From positions 62,001 through 126,000 of the forward strand of contig CAWFGS010000002.1 in the NCBI GenBank assembly GCA_963815535.1: DNA of 64,000 bases. The letters run 5' to 3'. Under the pieces are notes generated by a model. The model ran no database searches, was not told the DNA's origin, and saw only the letters and a program-made list of their open reading frames with translations. Made by a program: the position numbers and the translations under genes. Positions 17,102 to 24,971 of this stretch are shown in pieces. Position 1 is the stretch's first letter. Every line of letters begins with the position of its first letter. The DNA comes from CAWFGS01 sp963815535 (GTDB lineage Bacteria; Pseudomonadota; Alphaproteobacteria; Sphingomonadales; Sphingomonadaceae).

Positions 17102-17383
17102 TTACGTTATCGGCGAATTGTCCGTGCGAGGGATCGTGATGCCTGTTCCAGGGGTGGGACGCGGCATCGCCGACGTCTGTGCATCCCAATGCGATATTTC
17201 GTGGACCAGCGTCACGCAAGTCGCAAAAACTCGGTCTTCATGTAGGACTTCGAGGGTAGCGATAGAGGCCGATGGCACCGCGCGCCGATCAATGAAGGCC
17301 TTGAGTTCGCCAACGGTTCGAAAGGATCGCTCGTCGATCGGACCGTCCGCTCCTCCCTCATATAAGATCATTCTAATGGTCAT
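17102..17383 (-). CDS. Hypothetical protein coupled to the kinase-like gene
   Basis: 93 residues from ATG 17383, which lies inside the 3' end of the kinase-like gene (stop at 17373) with GAGGA eight bases upstream; an ATG at 17389 is the alternative. Residues 1-50 read MTIRMILYEGGADGPIDERSF.TVGELKAFIDRR, a compact alpha/beta start; the tail is Thr/Pro-rich and probably disordered. Family unknown. The overlap indicates translational coupling, mirroring the arrangement after the paralogous kinase-like gene at 10385, although this protein is not visibly related to the 144-aa protein there. Confidence 0.55.
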   Translation of the reverse strand: MTIRMILYEGGADGPIDERSFRTVGELKAFIDRRAVPSASIATLEVLHEDRVFATCVTLVHEISHWDAQTSAMPRPTPGTGITIPRTDNSPIT

Positions 17384-18041
17384 CGACATCTTCCTCTTCT
17401 TCGATGGTAATACGCAGGAAACTCTTGCATTCGCTCGGCCCAAAGGTGGCTGCGAAGCTCGCACGTCCGTCACTGTGGCTGCAAAGCAGGCCGCCGCCCA
17501 ACCCATCGGCTATTGCCCCGACGATGTGCAGACCGCTTGAACCCGGCGCAGGCTGGTCAAATGGTTCACCGTCGTTGCTCACGATGACGGTGGTTGCACC
17601 ATCTGCCTCTCCCATGATGATCTCTATGGGGTTGTCGGAAGTTCGCGCGTGCTTGACTGCATTGTTGACCAGTTCATAGGCGACCAGCAGGATCGGGCGC
17701 CGCAGATGTTCAGCCACTGGTAGCGCATCTACGGTAAGTTCGATGCCGATTTCGCAGGCATCCATCCGCGATTGCAGGATGCACTGGCACAGCCGTGCCA
17801 GTGCATCGTGAAGCGGTTGGTTGCCGGGGCTATCCAGGAGGACCAATTGAAGTTCAACTTGGTTCTCGACGCGCTCGAGTGCCTGATCGAGAAAATCGCT
17901 TTCGCCTACTCCCCGGGCCTTTAGTATCCTCAGGGTCGCCAAGGTTGCGGCGTATTCATTGGCCTGTCGGTGCAGCATCTCTTTGACAAGCAGCTCGCAA
18001 GCGATGTCGGGAATTGCGACGGTATCGGTCTTGGACAGCAT
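17373..18041 (-). CDS. Soluble histidine-kinase-like protein (HWE/HisKA_2 with HATPase domain)
   Basis: 222 residues, no membrane segment or input domain. Residues 22-43 form a phosphoacceptor-like helix LHRQANEYAATLATLRILKARG with candidate His. The ATP-binding domain follows with an intact N-box (LVAYELVNNAVKHA, about 138-151), G1 (SNDGEPFD) and G2-like (GLHIVGAIADGLGGGL). The architecture is that of short HisKA_2/HWE-type kinases or of anti-sigma-like ATPases. GTATAC operator copy 3 lies 15 bases before the ATG. It is the intact counterpart of the degenerate protein at 10385, and the two genes share the same operator, suggesting coordinated expression. Confidence 0.75.
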   Translation of the reverse strand: MLSKTDTVAIPDIACELLVKEMLHRQANEYAATLATLRILKARGVGESDFLDQALERVENQVELQLVLLDSPGNQPLHDALARLCQCILQSRMDACEIGIELTVDALPVAEHLRRPILLVAYELVNNAVKHARTSDNPIEIIMGEADGATTVIVSNDGEPFDQPAPGSSGLHIVGAIADGLGGGLLCSHSDGRASFAATFGPSECKSFLRITIEEEEDVDDH

Positions 18042-18055
18042 TGGTTTCTCCTTGC

Positions 18056-18073
18056 GTATACCAAATAGTATAC
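18056..18073. promoter_or_regulatory. GTATAC palindromic operator, copy 3
   Basis: GTATACCAAATAGTATAC: the same GTATAC arms and spacing as copies 1 and 2, with a different central hexamer. Fifteen bases before the minus-strand ATG at 18041. On the minus strand a TTGCGT box lies upstream, again placing the palindrome between -35 and -10. Confidence 0.7.
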
Positions 18074-18179
18074 ATCGAAGAATGACGCAAGTGGTTTCTG
18101 CCGTAGCTTGATTCGCGTCCGTTCACAGGCGATCGACATTGGATGTGACTGGAAACCTCTCATGGCCTATTGATGGCGG

Positions 18180-18404
18180 GTGACCGAATTGACCGATCCA
18201 CTCGCACAAGCTTTTGGGCAACGCTTGGCGCTTCTGCGCGAAGAGGCAGGGCTCACCCAGAGCGAACTCGCACGTCGTGCGGATATGAAGCGCGCTTATA
18301 TATGGCGTGTTGAAGACGGACGATCCCTGCCCAGTCTGAGAACGGCGGCGAAGATTGCCGAAGCACTCAAGACAACCGTATCGCGTTTGGTGGAAGGCAT
18401 CTGA
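18180..18404 (+). CDS. XRE-family helix-turn-helix regulator, single domain
   Basis: 74 residues from a GTG start at 18180 (GTG ACC GAA). The whole protein is a Cro/C1-type HTH: FGQRLALLREEAGLTQSELARRADMKRAYIWRVEDGRSLPSLRTAAKIAEAL, followed by a short tail. It resembles small autonomous controllers such as restriction-modification C proteins, which bind palindromic operators as dimers. It lies between GTATAC copies 3 and 4, which makes it the best candidate for the protein that binds them; this is inference from position. Confidence 0.8.
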   Translation: MTELTDPLAQAFGQRLALLREEAGLTQSELARRADMKRAYIWRVEDGRSLPSLRTAAKIAEALKTTVSRLVEGI

Positions 18405-18484
18405 CCATCCGGCGCACGCCTTATGGCATTTTCGGTAAAGGCGTCGACGGATCATACTTGGCTCATCTAAAGCTATACGTGCAG

Positions 18485-18513
18485 TTGACGTATACTAAAT
18501 GAGTTACAATATT
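18485..18513 (+). promoter_or_regulatory. Promoter with GTATAC operator variant, copy 4
   Basis: A good sigma-70-type promoter, TTGACG (18485-18490), 17-base spacer, AATATT (18508-18513). The spacer is filled by GTATACTAAATGAGTTAC (18490-18507), a half-conserved form of the palindrome whose left arm is intact. It precedes the nuclease-fusion gene at 18580 by about 70 bases. The spacing explains how a bound repressor would block RNA polymerase. Confidence 0.6.
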
Positions 18514-18579
18514 CGTGTCGTGCACGGGAAGTGCTGGTAGGATTGGCAGTGCGCCGGTCTCCTATGGAAATATCGACCG

Positions 18580-19977
18580 ATGTTGAGCAAATCAGAATAT
18601 CTTGAATACCGCGATTGCGCGAAATCGCTCTGGCTGAAGCGCAACCGCCCCGAAGCGATCACTTGGTCCGCGCCTACTCTATACGACCGCTTGCTGATGG
18701 CGCAGGGCTACGAGGTGGAGCGCGAGGCGGTCGAATACCTGCGGTCATTACCACACGGAAACCGTTTGCGTTTTCAGGTTGCGGCAATTGATCCGCAAGG
18801 TCTGACTATTCGTATCGATGCACTAGGCGAACGTAGTGACGGTTTGTTTGATCTGATTGAGATCAAGTCGTCTACGTCAATCAAGGAGCACCTGATCGAC
18901 GTGTGTTTCCAAAAAATCATTGCTGAGCGCGCCGGACTTCGGATCGCCAGTGTTTCCATTTTGCATATCGACCGCGAGTATGTGCGCCAGGGCGCGTTGG
19001 CCGCATGCTCCCTCTTCACGACTGTTGACGTGACCGACGAGGTAGCGGCGCTGGAGGAGGAAGTTAGCGAAGATATCGATTGCGCTATGTCGTTCTTGGC
19101 ACAGCGGAGCATTGATGAAGTCGGGTGTTCATGCCGGACGATCGGCAGAGCGCGGCATTGCCAAGCGTTCGCTCATTTCAATCATGATATTGGTGGTGCG
19201 ACTGCCTACATGCTGCCGCGCATCAGTGCGTCCCGCCTTGAAAAGCTCGATAGCGAGGGACGGTTACATATCGACGATGTTACCCCCGACGACGTTACCG
19301 CGAAGCAGTTGCCCGTGCTGAATGCTCTGCAGAGCAGCACTCCCGTGATCAACAGTGAAGCGGTGCGCGCGTTCGTTTCGGGCCTGTCGTTCCCGCTCCA
19401 TTTCTACGATTACGAAACGTTTGCATCTGCTATCCCAAAAGCGGATGGTTTGCGGCCTCATATGCCGATGCCCGTGCAGTTCTCCCTTCATGTGCTGGAG
19501 CAAGACGGCTCTCTGTCACACTACGAGCACTTGTCGGACGGGCATGATGGACATGAGCGCTTAGTGGACTGCCTGCGTGCCGGTTTCGCGGATGAAGGCC
19601 ATGCCATTGTTTGGAACGAACCGTTCGAGAAAGGCTGCAACACACGGCTTGCGGACATGCTGCCCGCCCACTCCGATTTCCTACAGAACGTCAACGAACG
19701 AACTGTCGATTTAATGGTGCTGTTCAAGGAGGATTACGTCGATCCGGGTTTCGAGGGTTCGGTTTCCATCAAGAAGGTTCTGCCGATACTGTGCCCCGAT
19801 CTCACATACGAAGATGGTGAGGTTTCGGACGGCGCCGGCGCAATGGCCGCTTTTACGGCGATGCTAGATACCGAATGTGGCGATCGGCGCGCGAAGATCC
19901 GCAAATCGTTGTTGGACTATTGCGAACTCGATACCTTGGCGATGGTTCGCATATTTCAGTTCTTGGCCAAAGAATGA
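18580..19977 (+). CDS. DUF2779 protein: Cas4-like PD-(D/E)xK nuclease fused to DEDD exonuclease
   Basis: 465 residues in two halves. Residues 1-200: RecB/Cas4-like nuclease with RIDALGER ... DLIEIKSS (D, E-x-K) and cysteines positioned as in Fe-S nucleases, one near the N-terminus (YRDCAKSLW) and a cluster GCSCRTIGRARHC at about 185-197. Residues 265-465: DUF2779, an RNase H-fold domain with HFYDYETF (D-x-E), IVWNEPFEKGCN, TVDLMVLF and terminal CELDTLAM, matching DEDD exonuclease motifs. The two nuclease domains suggest processing of foreign or damaged DNA or RNA, but function is not established. It is transcribed from the GTATAC copy 4 promoter. Confidence 0.75.
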   Translation: MLSKSEYLEYRDCAKSLWLKRNRPEAITWSAPTLYDRLLMAQGYEVEREAVEYLRSLPHGNRLRFQVAAIDPQGLTIRIDALGERSDGLFDLIEIKSSTSIKEHLIDVCFQKIIAERAGLRIASVSILHIDREYVRQGALAACSLFTTVDVTDEVAALEEEVSEDIDCAMSFLAQRSIDEVGCSCRTIGRARHCQAFAHFNHDIGGATAYMLPRISASRLEKLDSEGRLHIDDVTPDDVTAKQLPVLNALQSSTPVINSEAVRAFVSGLSFPLHFYDYETFASAIPKADGLRPHMPMPVQFSLHVLEQDGSLSHYEHLSDGHDGHERLVDCLRAGFADEGHAIVWNEPFEKGCNTRLADMLPAHSDFLQNVNERTVDLMVLFKEDYVDPGFEGSVSIKKVLPILCPDLTYEDGEVSDGAGAMAAFTAMLDTECGDRRAKIRKSLLDYCELDTLAMVRIFQFLAKE

Positions 19978-20138
19978 CAGTCGACGACGAACAAACAGTG
20001 ACGCTTCTCAGTTTGATAATTTTCGATGCGATTTCTGGTTCGTCGAATGCAACTCATTCATCGCGAGTTGGGCAGAGCAGCCAGCGTTGACGTTTAAACC
20101 GGCTGTCCTGTCCTATCCGCGATGGTGTGCGTTAGCAT

Positions 20139-20729
20139 TTAGGCTGTGGCCTCCGTAATACCCTGCCAATCGCGCGACAACCGCTCGATATCGGGACGCA
20201 TTTTGGCATATCCTGCATCGAACTCTTCGATGTCGAGGAGGAGAGATGTGAAGGTAGTCATTTCGGACTCGTTTCGTGGATATCGAATGGTCAACATGGT
20301 TTCCAGCATATCACCGTCACCGACGTGCAGTTCATCGAAATAGACTTTTGCTTCTACCTTCAGACCCAGTTTACGGTCTCTCGCAACTTTGCGTTTAACG
20401 TGCGACCGCAAAGCCTTGAAGTCGTCCAGCTGCTCCTGTCCCTGCTCAAACGCCTCGTCAACGCAAACTGCCAGCTCCTCGGCGATCGTGGCAAATTCAC
20501 CAAGGCCGCGCTCGACTTTTGATATGTGAGCTACGACCGGAACCGTGACGCCCTTTGTTACGGAGACGTCGGTCACAATTTTTTGGTGCAACGAGTGTTC
20601 GCCGACATCTTCGAAGCGGAGACTCGTTCGGGAAACTTGGGGCTGCGGGCTATCCATGTCTCGACGCGCGAACTCATACATCTGCTCCAGCAGATCCAGC
20701 TCATTCTTCGGATTCCAATGCATACTCAT
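20139..20729 (-). CDS. Hypothetical protein, 196 aa
   Basis: Not recognised. ATG 20729 is chosen because AAGGA lies 7 bases before it; upstream in-frame starts (20789) lack a site. The protein is acidic and helical with a coiled-coil-like centre (ERGLGEFATIAEELAVCVDEAFEQGQEQLDDFKAL) and ends in a second helical stretch (DAGYAKMRPDIERLSRDW). No signal peptide or membrane segment. It lies between the nuclease fusion and the island integrase and is probably island cargo. Confidence 0.5.
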   Translation of the reverse strand: MSMHWNPKNELDLLEQMYEFARRDMDSPQPQVSRTSLRFEDVGEHSLHQKIVTDVSVTKGVTVPVVAHISKVERGLGEFATIAEELAVCVDEAFEQGQEQLDDFKALRSHVKRKVARDRKLGLKVEAKVYFDELHVGDGDMLETMLTIRYPRNESEMTTFTSLLLDIEEFDAGYAKMRPDIERLSRDWQGITEATA

Positions 20730-21050
20730 TTCAATTCCTTTCTTGCGGAGCGTAATTTTTCCAAAACCTTCAAGCTCCATACCGATCAAACCCCTTCAAA
20801 TGACTTATCGGAACGTCGGTAAGCACAACTGGACTCGCAGCCGATCGCGGCCGACCGTTCATGCTTTCCATTATGTTCAAAGATGGCTGCCGCAGGCCGA
20901 CTGACGAGGCTCGGAAACTCTGTCGCCATCAAAGGTCGGTAAGTATCCGGACGATGGTCTGATTTGTTTACTTGGATGATTTCTGTCGACAGCCGTCTAG
21001 AGCGCGTCGTCGCCTAGTCATGATGCTCGCGACCAGCACGACATTCCGAG
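20730..21050. other. Intergenic stretch with nothing recognisable
   Basis: About 320 bases between the 196-aa gene and the integrase 3' end. I see no gene with a ribosome site, no strong palindrome and no RNA-like fold. Confidence 0.5.
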
Positions 21051-22313
21051 CTAAATGAGCAAATCGGCCCAGGTTTGAGCCAGTTCGCGCCTGCGATCCA
21101 TGAACTTTGCGCGGTTGTAGGCGAATTCATCGCTACTTGCTGCATCGGGGATGTGCGCAAGCATCAGGTCAATGACCAACCGATCCAGTGCGAGGCGTTC
21201 ATCGCCGCCGCCATGTGCTATGCTACGCTCGTTCATGATCGTGCTGAAACATGCGCGCCAGCCGTGGGGAACGTGTTTACCTTTGTAACCCAGACGGCGG
21301 TAGAGCGAACTCAACGCGTTGTCCGACATCGGCGCGAGCATGTCACGTCCGTTCGGGAATACGTAGGGACCATTTCCGGTTAGCGGCCTGACGGCCTGAA
21401 GGATCTCGACTGACTGAGCCGCTAGTGGAACGGCGTGGTCCCATTCGTCTTCGCCGCGGCGGTCAAAATCCATCTTCATGTCTTCGCTGGGAATTACCCA
21501 GGTCGCATCTGCTGACTGATCAGGCGACTTGTTCCAGTCGATACCGTGCAGATTGTCCCACCGCATACCGTAAACCATACCCGGCCTCTGGGCGACGAGT
21601 GCGAGGAACCGGGAAGCCAGTCTCGTGATGGGCAGGCAATGCGAAAGCTCGACATTACGAACGAGCTCGCGCGCGTCTTCGATTTTGGAGAACGCAGGCC
21701 ATTTCCGCTTCTTTTTCGCAGGCTTCATCGCTTCCTTCACGTCAGCGGCCGGATTGCTGACGACGGGTGCGCCCTTGGCCTTTGCGTATTTAAAGATGCG
21801 TTCCGCCCGCTGCCGCAGTCGCATTGCCGTTTCGATGGCACCGCGGTTCTCGACTTTCTGAAGCACAGGCAGGAGCAAAGGTGCGGTTATCTCGTGAATC
21901 GGGAAATCGCCGATTTCTGAGAAGACATCACGCTCAAGAGATGTGATCACATCGTTCGCGTGAACGTCCTTCCAGCGCGGTTTCTGCACTTCCCACCATT
22001 CCCGCGCGTATTTTTCGAAAGTCGCGTCCGCGAGTTCGCGGTTGGTCGCCTTGATACGGGCCAGTTCATGCTTGGGATTGCGTCCATCGCGCAGGACGAG
22101 CTTGGCCTTATCCCGGAGAGAGCGCGCTTCGGACAGGCGCATTTCCGGCATGGCACCAAGCATCAGCCGATGTTCCTTGCCGTCGCGAATGTATTTGAAC
22201 CGCCAGGTCTTCCGGCCGGTCTTCGCGACGAAAAGTAGCAGCCCCGCCGAGTCGTTGATTTTGTAGTCTTTTTCCTTCGGTTTGGCCTGCTTGGCCGCGG
22301 CGTCTGTCAGCAT
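21051..22313 (-). CDS. P4-type tyrosine integrase of the genomic island
   Basis: 420 residues. The N-terminal DUF4102 arm-binding domain (LTDAAAKQAKPKEKDYKINDSAGL, then GRKTWRFKYIRDGKEHRLMLG) is diagnostic for P4-like integrases. Core catalytic residues: Arg in ALVAQRPGMVYGMRW, H-x-x-R in HGWRACF, late His in LMLAHIPDA, and the nucleophile Tyr in FAYNRAKFMDRRRELAQTWAD. It recombines an island attachment site with the 3' end of a tRNA gene. It starts 213 bases from the 3' end of tRNA-Ser(GCT) and reads away from it, with accessory genes stretching to the left. Confidence 0.92.
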   Translation of the reverse strand: MLTDAAAKQAKPKEKDYKINDSAGLLLFVAKTGRKTWRFKYIRDGKEHRLMLGAMPEMRLSEARSLRDKAKLVLRDGRNPKHELARIKATNRELADATFEKYAREWWEVQKPRWKDVHANDVITSLERDVFSEIGDFPIHEITAPLLLPVLQKVENRGAIETAMRLRQRAERIFKYAKAKGAPVVSNPAADVKEAMKPAKKKRKWPAFSKIEDARELVRNVELSHCLPITRLASRFLALVAQRPGMVYGMRWDNLHGIDWNKSPDQSADATWVIPSEDMKMDFDRRGEDEWDHAVPLAAQSVEILQAVRPLTGNGPYVFPNGRDMLAPMSDNALSSLYRRLGYKGKHVPHGWRACFSTIMNERSIAHGGGDERLALDRLVIDLMLAHIPDAASSDEFAYNRAKFMDRRRELAQTWADLLI

Positions 22314-22526
22314 GTCGTGCCCCTTGCGTGCCCCATGACCGCCGGGATATCGGCAAGCCCTTAAGGAACCGCGCCCCTGTTATCAGGAAGCCGGTGCCCC
22401 AATCGTGCCCCCGATTGGTTGGGGAAGACAAGGGACCCCCTGGGACGACTGTGGACTATCCTATGGACAATTTGTGGGAGTTTTCCGCCACTTGGGGACG
22501 GTAGGGGACCATATGGGAATCAATGA

Positions 22527-22617
22527 TGGCGGAGACGGAGGGATTCGAACCCTCGATACCCGGTACGGGTATGGTTCCTTAGCAGGGAACTGGTTTCAGC
22601 CACTCACCCACGTCTCC
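22527..22617 (-). tRNA. tRNA-Ser(GCT)
   Basis: On the minus strand: acceptor GGAGACG (22617-22611) pairs with CGTCTCC, anticodon loop CTGCTAAG giving anticodon GCT, a long variable arm (ACCATACCCGTACCGGGTAT), T-arm GGTTCGAATCC, discriminator G at 22530, and an encoded CCA at 22529-22527. The 91-base length and long variable arm fit a class II serine tRNA. Its 3' end faces the island integrase and is the likely integration site. Confidence 0.95.
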
Positions 22618-22865
22618 CGGTCGCATCGGCTGCGAACGAAGGCAGGCCCATAACGGGTTCGGCCCGGCACGGCAAGCGATTGCGGGGTGGGCGTTGCAGC
22701 CATTTGGTCGCCCAAGAGACTCGGCTCGTCCCGTTGGTACAGCCTGCATACTGGCTTCATCCGGGCGGCAAGGTTTCGTTAACCATATGCCTTCATGTAT
22801 GGTGCACGTAATGATTGGCGCGTGTGCAATGGGCATTGCGGCAGAAGCGGGACGGGATAAAAACG

Positions 22866-23717
22866 ATGGCGGATTTTACGACACGAATGCGCGGCGGCGT
22901 TTTGGCCGTTCTGGTCGGAATGGCGATGGTGGCCGTGCCGCTGGCTACTCCCGCTGCGGCGCAAGGGGTGGAGACTATCGATCCCGATACGCAGATCGAC
23001 GGCGATCTGGAAAGTCCGGGCGATGGGCCGGTTTATGGGGAGCCGGTCTATGGCGAACCCGACGAATATGACGCCGACGGCGTGCCGCGCAATGAGGCGA
23101 GGCCGAGCGTTGCGGAGGCGTTCCCTGCCGATAACGTCGCGCCCGAATGGTCCGATCCGGTGGTGACATCGCCCGACGCCTCCAGTGCGGCGGACCAAGC
23201 CGCAGGTGATCCAGCAATGGCTGCGGCGCAAGGCGATACTTACAAGGAAGACGATCTGATCGGCGCGGCAGAAGGCGTCTTCGGCAAGGGGGCGGAGGGT
23301 CTCGCGCGCTTGATCCAGAACGTGCTGGCGAAACAGGGCGAGCCCAACGCCTTCATCGTCGGGCGCGAGGCGGGCGGCGCCTTCATGTTGGGCGCGCGGT
23401 ATGGTTCCGGCACGATGTATCACAAGGTGGAAGGGCAGCGGCCCGTTTACTGGACCGGCCCGTCGATCGGTTTCGATGTGGGCGCAAACACCGGCAATAC
23501 GTTCGTGCTCGTTTACAATCTGTTCGATAGCGAGGATCTGTATCGCCGCTACCCCGCAGGCGAAGGGCAATTATACGCCATTGGCGGCATGAATGCGAGT
23601 TACATGCGGCGCGGCGACGTGGTGCTGATCCCGATCCGCGTCGGGGCCGGTTTGCGGGCGGGGGTCAATGCGGGGTACATGAAGTTTTCCCGCAAACAGC
23701 GGTGGTTGCCGTTCTGA
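22866..23717 (+). CDS. eipA: EipA/DUF1134 family envelope protein
   Basis: 283 residues from ATG 22866. N-terminal signal peptide (TRMRGGVLAVLVGMAMVAVPLATPAAAQ), an acidic, Pro/Gly-rich disordered region to about residue 125, then the DUF1134 domain: FIVGREAGGAFMLGARYGSGTMYHK, PVYWTGPSIGFDVG, VLVYNLFDSEDLYRRYPAGEG. In Brucella the family member EipA is a periplasmic protein needed for envelope integrity. First core gene after the tRNA. Confidence 0.85.
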   Translation: MADFTTRMRGGVLAVLVGMAMVAVPLATPAAAQGVETIDPDTQIDGDLESPGDGPVYGEPVYGEPDEYDADGVPRNEARPSVAEAFPADNVAPEWSDPVVTSPDASSAADQAAGDPAMAAAQGDTYKEDDLIGAAEGVFGKGAEGLARLIQNVLAKQGEPNAFIVGREAGGAFMLGARYGSGTMYHKVEGQRPVYWTGPSIGFDVGANTGNTFVLVYNLFDSEDLYRRYPAGEGQLYAIGGMNASYMRRGDVVLIPIRVGAGLRAGVNAGYMKFSRKQRWLPF

Positions 23718-23777
23718 TCGGCAGATAAAGCGGGCTTTCAGGTTGCGGCTTTCCCACGGGCTGGGCATGGCGCACCC

Positions 23778-24965
23778 ATGCTCGACAAACTTACCGCCCA
23801 ATCCCCCGATGCGCTGCTGGCGCTGATCAAACTGTACGCCGCCGACGATCGGCCGGACAAGATCGATCTGGGCGTCGGCGTTTACCGCACCGATGATGGG
23901 GCCACCCCGGTTTTCGCCGCGATCAAGGGGGCGGAAGAACGGCTGCTGCGCGAACAGGACAGCAAGTCCTATCTGGGGCCGGAGGGAGATGTCGGCTTCG
24001 TCAACGCGCTGATGCCTTATATCTTCGGGTCGGACCCCACCCGTGGGGGGCGGATTGCTGGGATGCAGACACCGGGCGGCACGGGCGCGGTGCGGCTGGC
24101 GGTTGCGCTGGCGAAGGCGGCGGGGGTCACGAAGTTTCATCTGGGAATGCCCAGTTGGCCGAACCATGCCCAGATCCTGAACGATGTCGGGGTCGAGACA
24201 GTCCCGTTCGATCATGCCCATGCCGACGGCACGGCGAATGTCGACCCGTTATTGACCCTGATCGCCAATGCCGAACCCGGCGAGGCGGTGGTGTTGCACG
24301 CATGTTGCCACAACCCGACCGGGATCGATTACACCAACGAAGACTGGGATGCGATCGCGGACGCGTTGGCGAACAGCGCCGCCTTGCCCATTATCGACAG
24401 CGCGTATCAGGGTTTGGGGCTGGGGCTGGAAGAAGACGCCTATGGCCTGCGCCGGGTGATCGATGCCGTTCCCGAAGCGTTGATCTGTTATAGCTGCGAC
24501 AAGAATTTCGGCCTTTACCGCGACCGCGTCGGCGCATTCTACGTCATGGCGCGCCCCGATGCTGAAACGGCATCCGGGTTGGACGCGATCATGTCCAACG
24601 CCAATGCGCTGGCGCGGGCGAACTGGTCCATGCCGCCCGACCACGGCGGCGCTGCGGTGCGGTTGGTGCTGCGCGATACGGAACTGACGCAGCAATGGCA
24701 TGCGGAACTCGATACGATGCGCGCGCGGATGCGGCATGTGCGCGCGCAGCTGGCAGCGGCCGGCATGGCGGGCGGCGTCGATCTGACGGTGCTGGAACAT
24801 CAGAACGGGCTGTTCGCGATGCTGCCGCTCGACACGGATCAGATCGGCACTCTGCGTGACGATCATGCGATTTACATGGCGGGATCGGGCCGGATCAACG
24901 TGGCCGGACTGCACGATGGCAATCTGAAAAAGTTCATCGATGCGGTCGCCGCCGTCAGCGCATAA
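23778..24965 (+). CDS. Aromatic/aspartate aminotransferase (class I, AspC/TyrB type)
   Basis: 395 residues, full family length. PLP enzyme moving the amino group between aspartate or aromatic amino acids and 2-oxoglutarate. Visible: N-terminal KIDLGVGVYR, QTPGGTGAVR for phosphate contacts, HACCHNPTGID, PIIDSAYQGLG with the PLP-contacting Asp/Tyr, and the Schiff-base lysine in CYSCDKNFGLYRDRVGA at about residue 240. It ends in substrate-binding SGRINVAGLHDGN. The same family does tyrosine/phenylalanine transamination, so the exact substrate is open. Converges on ribE with 6 bases between them. Confidence 0.9.
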   Translation: MLDKLTAQSPDALLALIKLYAADDRPDKIDLGVGVYRTDDGATPVFAAIKGAEERLLREQDSKSYLGPEGDVGFVNALMPYIFGSDPTRGGRIAGMQTPGGTGAVRLAVALAKAAGVTKFHLGMPSWPNHAQILNDVGVETVPFDHAHADGTANVDPLLTLIANAEPGEAVVLHACCHNPTGIDYTNEDWDAIADALANSAALPIIDSAYQGLGLGLEEDAYGLRRVIDAVPEALICYSCDKNFGLYRDRVGAFYVMARPDAETASGLDAIMSNANALARANWSMPPDHGGAAVRLVLRDTELTQQWHAELDTMRARMRHVRAQLAAAGMAGGVDLTVLEHQNGLFAMLPLDTDQIGTLRDDHAIYMAGSGRINVAGLHDGNLKKFIDAVAAVSA

Positions 24966-24971
24966 TCGTGC

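Larger units (their letters stand above)
479..22529. mobile_element. Genomic island inserted at tRNA-Ser(GCT); left end uncertain
   Basis: The right boundary is set by the integrase next to the 3' end of tRNA-Ser. The region to its left is visibly less G+C-rich than the core to its right and is filled with regulators, recombinases, nucleases and unknown small operons. No copy of the tRNA 3' end (the expected attL) was found in the window, so the left limit of 479 is arbitrary: it is the end of the cytochrome b561 gene, which may itself be inside the island. Confidence 0.55.

Noticed and set aside
22314..22526. A second copy of the tRNA-Ser 3' end as attachment site
   Set aside because: Only the tRNA itself carries the sequence in this window; no direct repeat was found, so no att pair is annotated.
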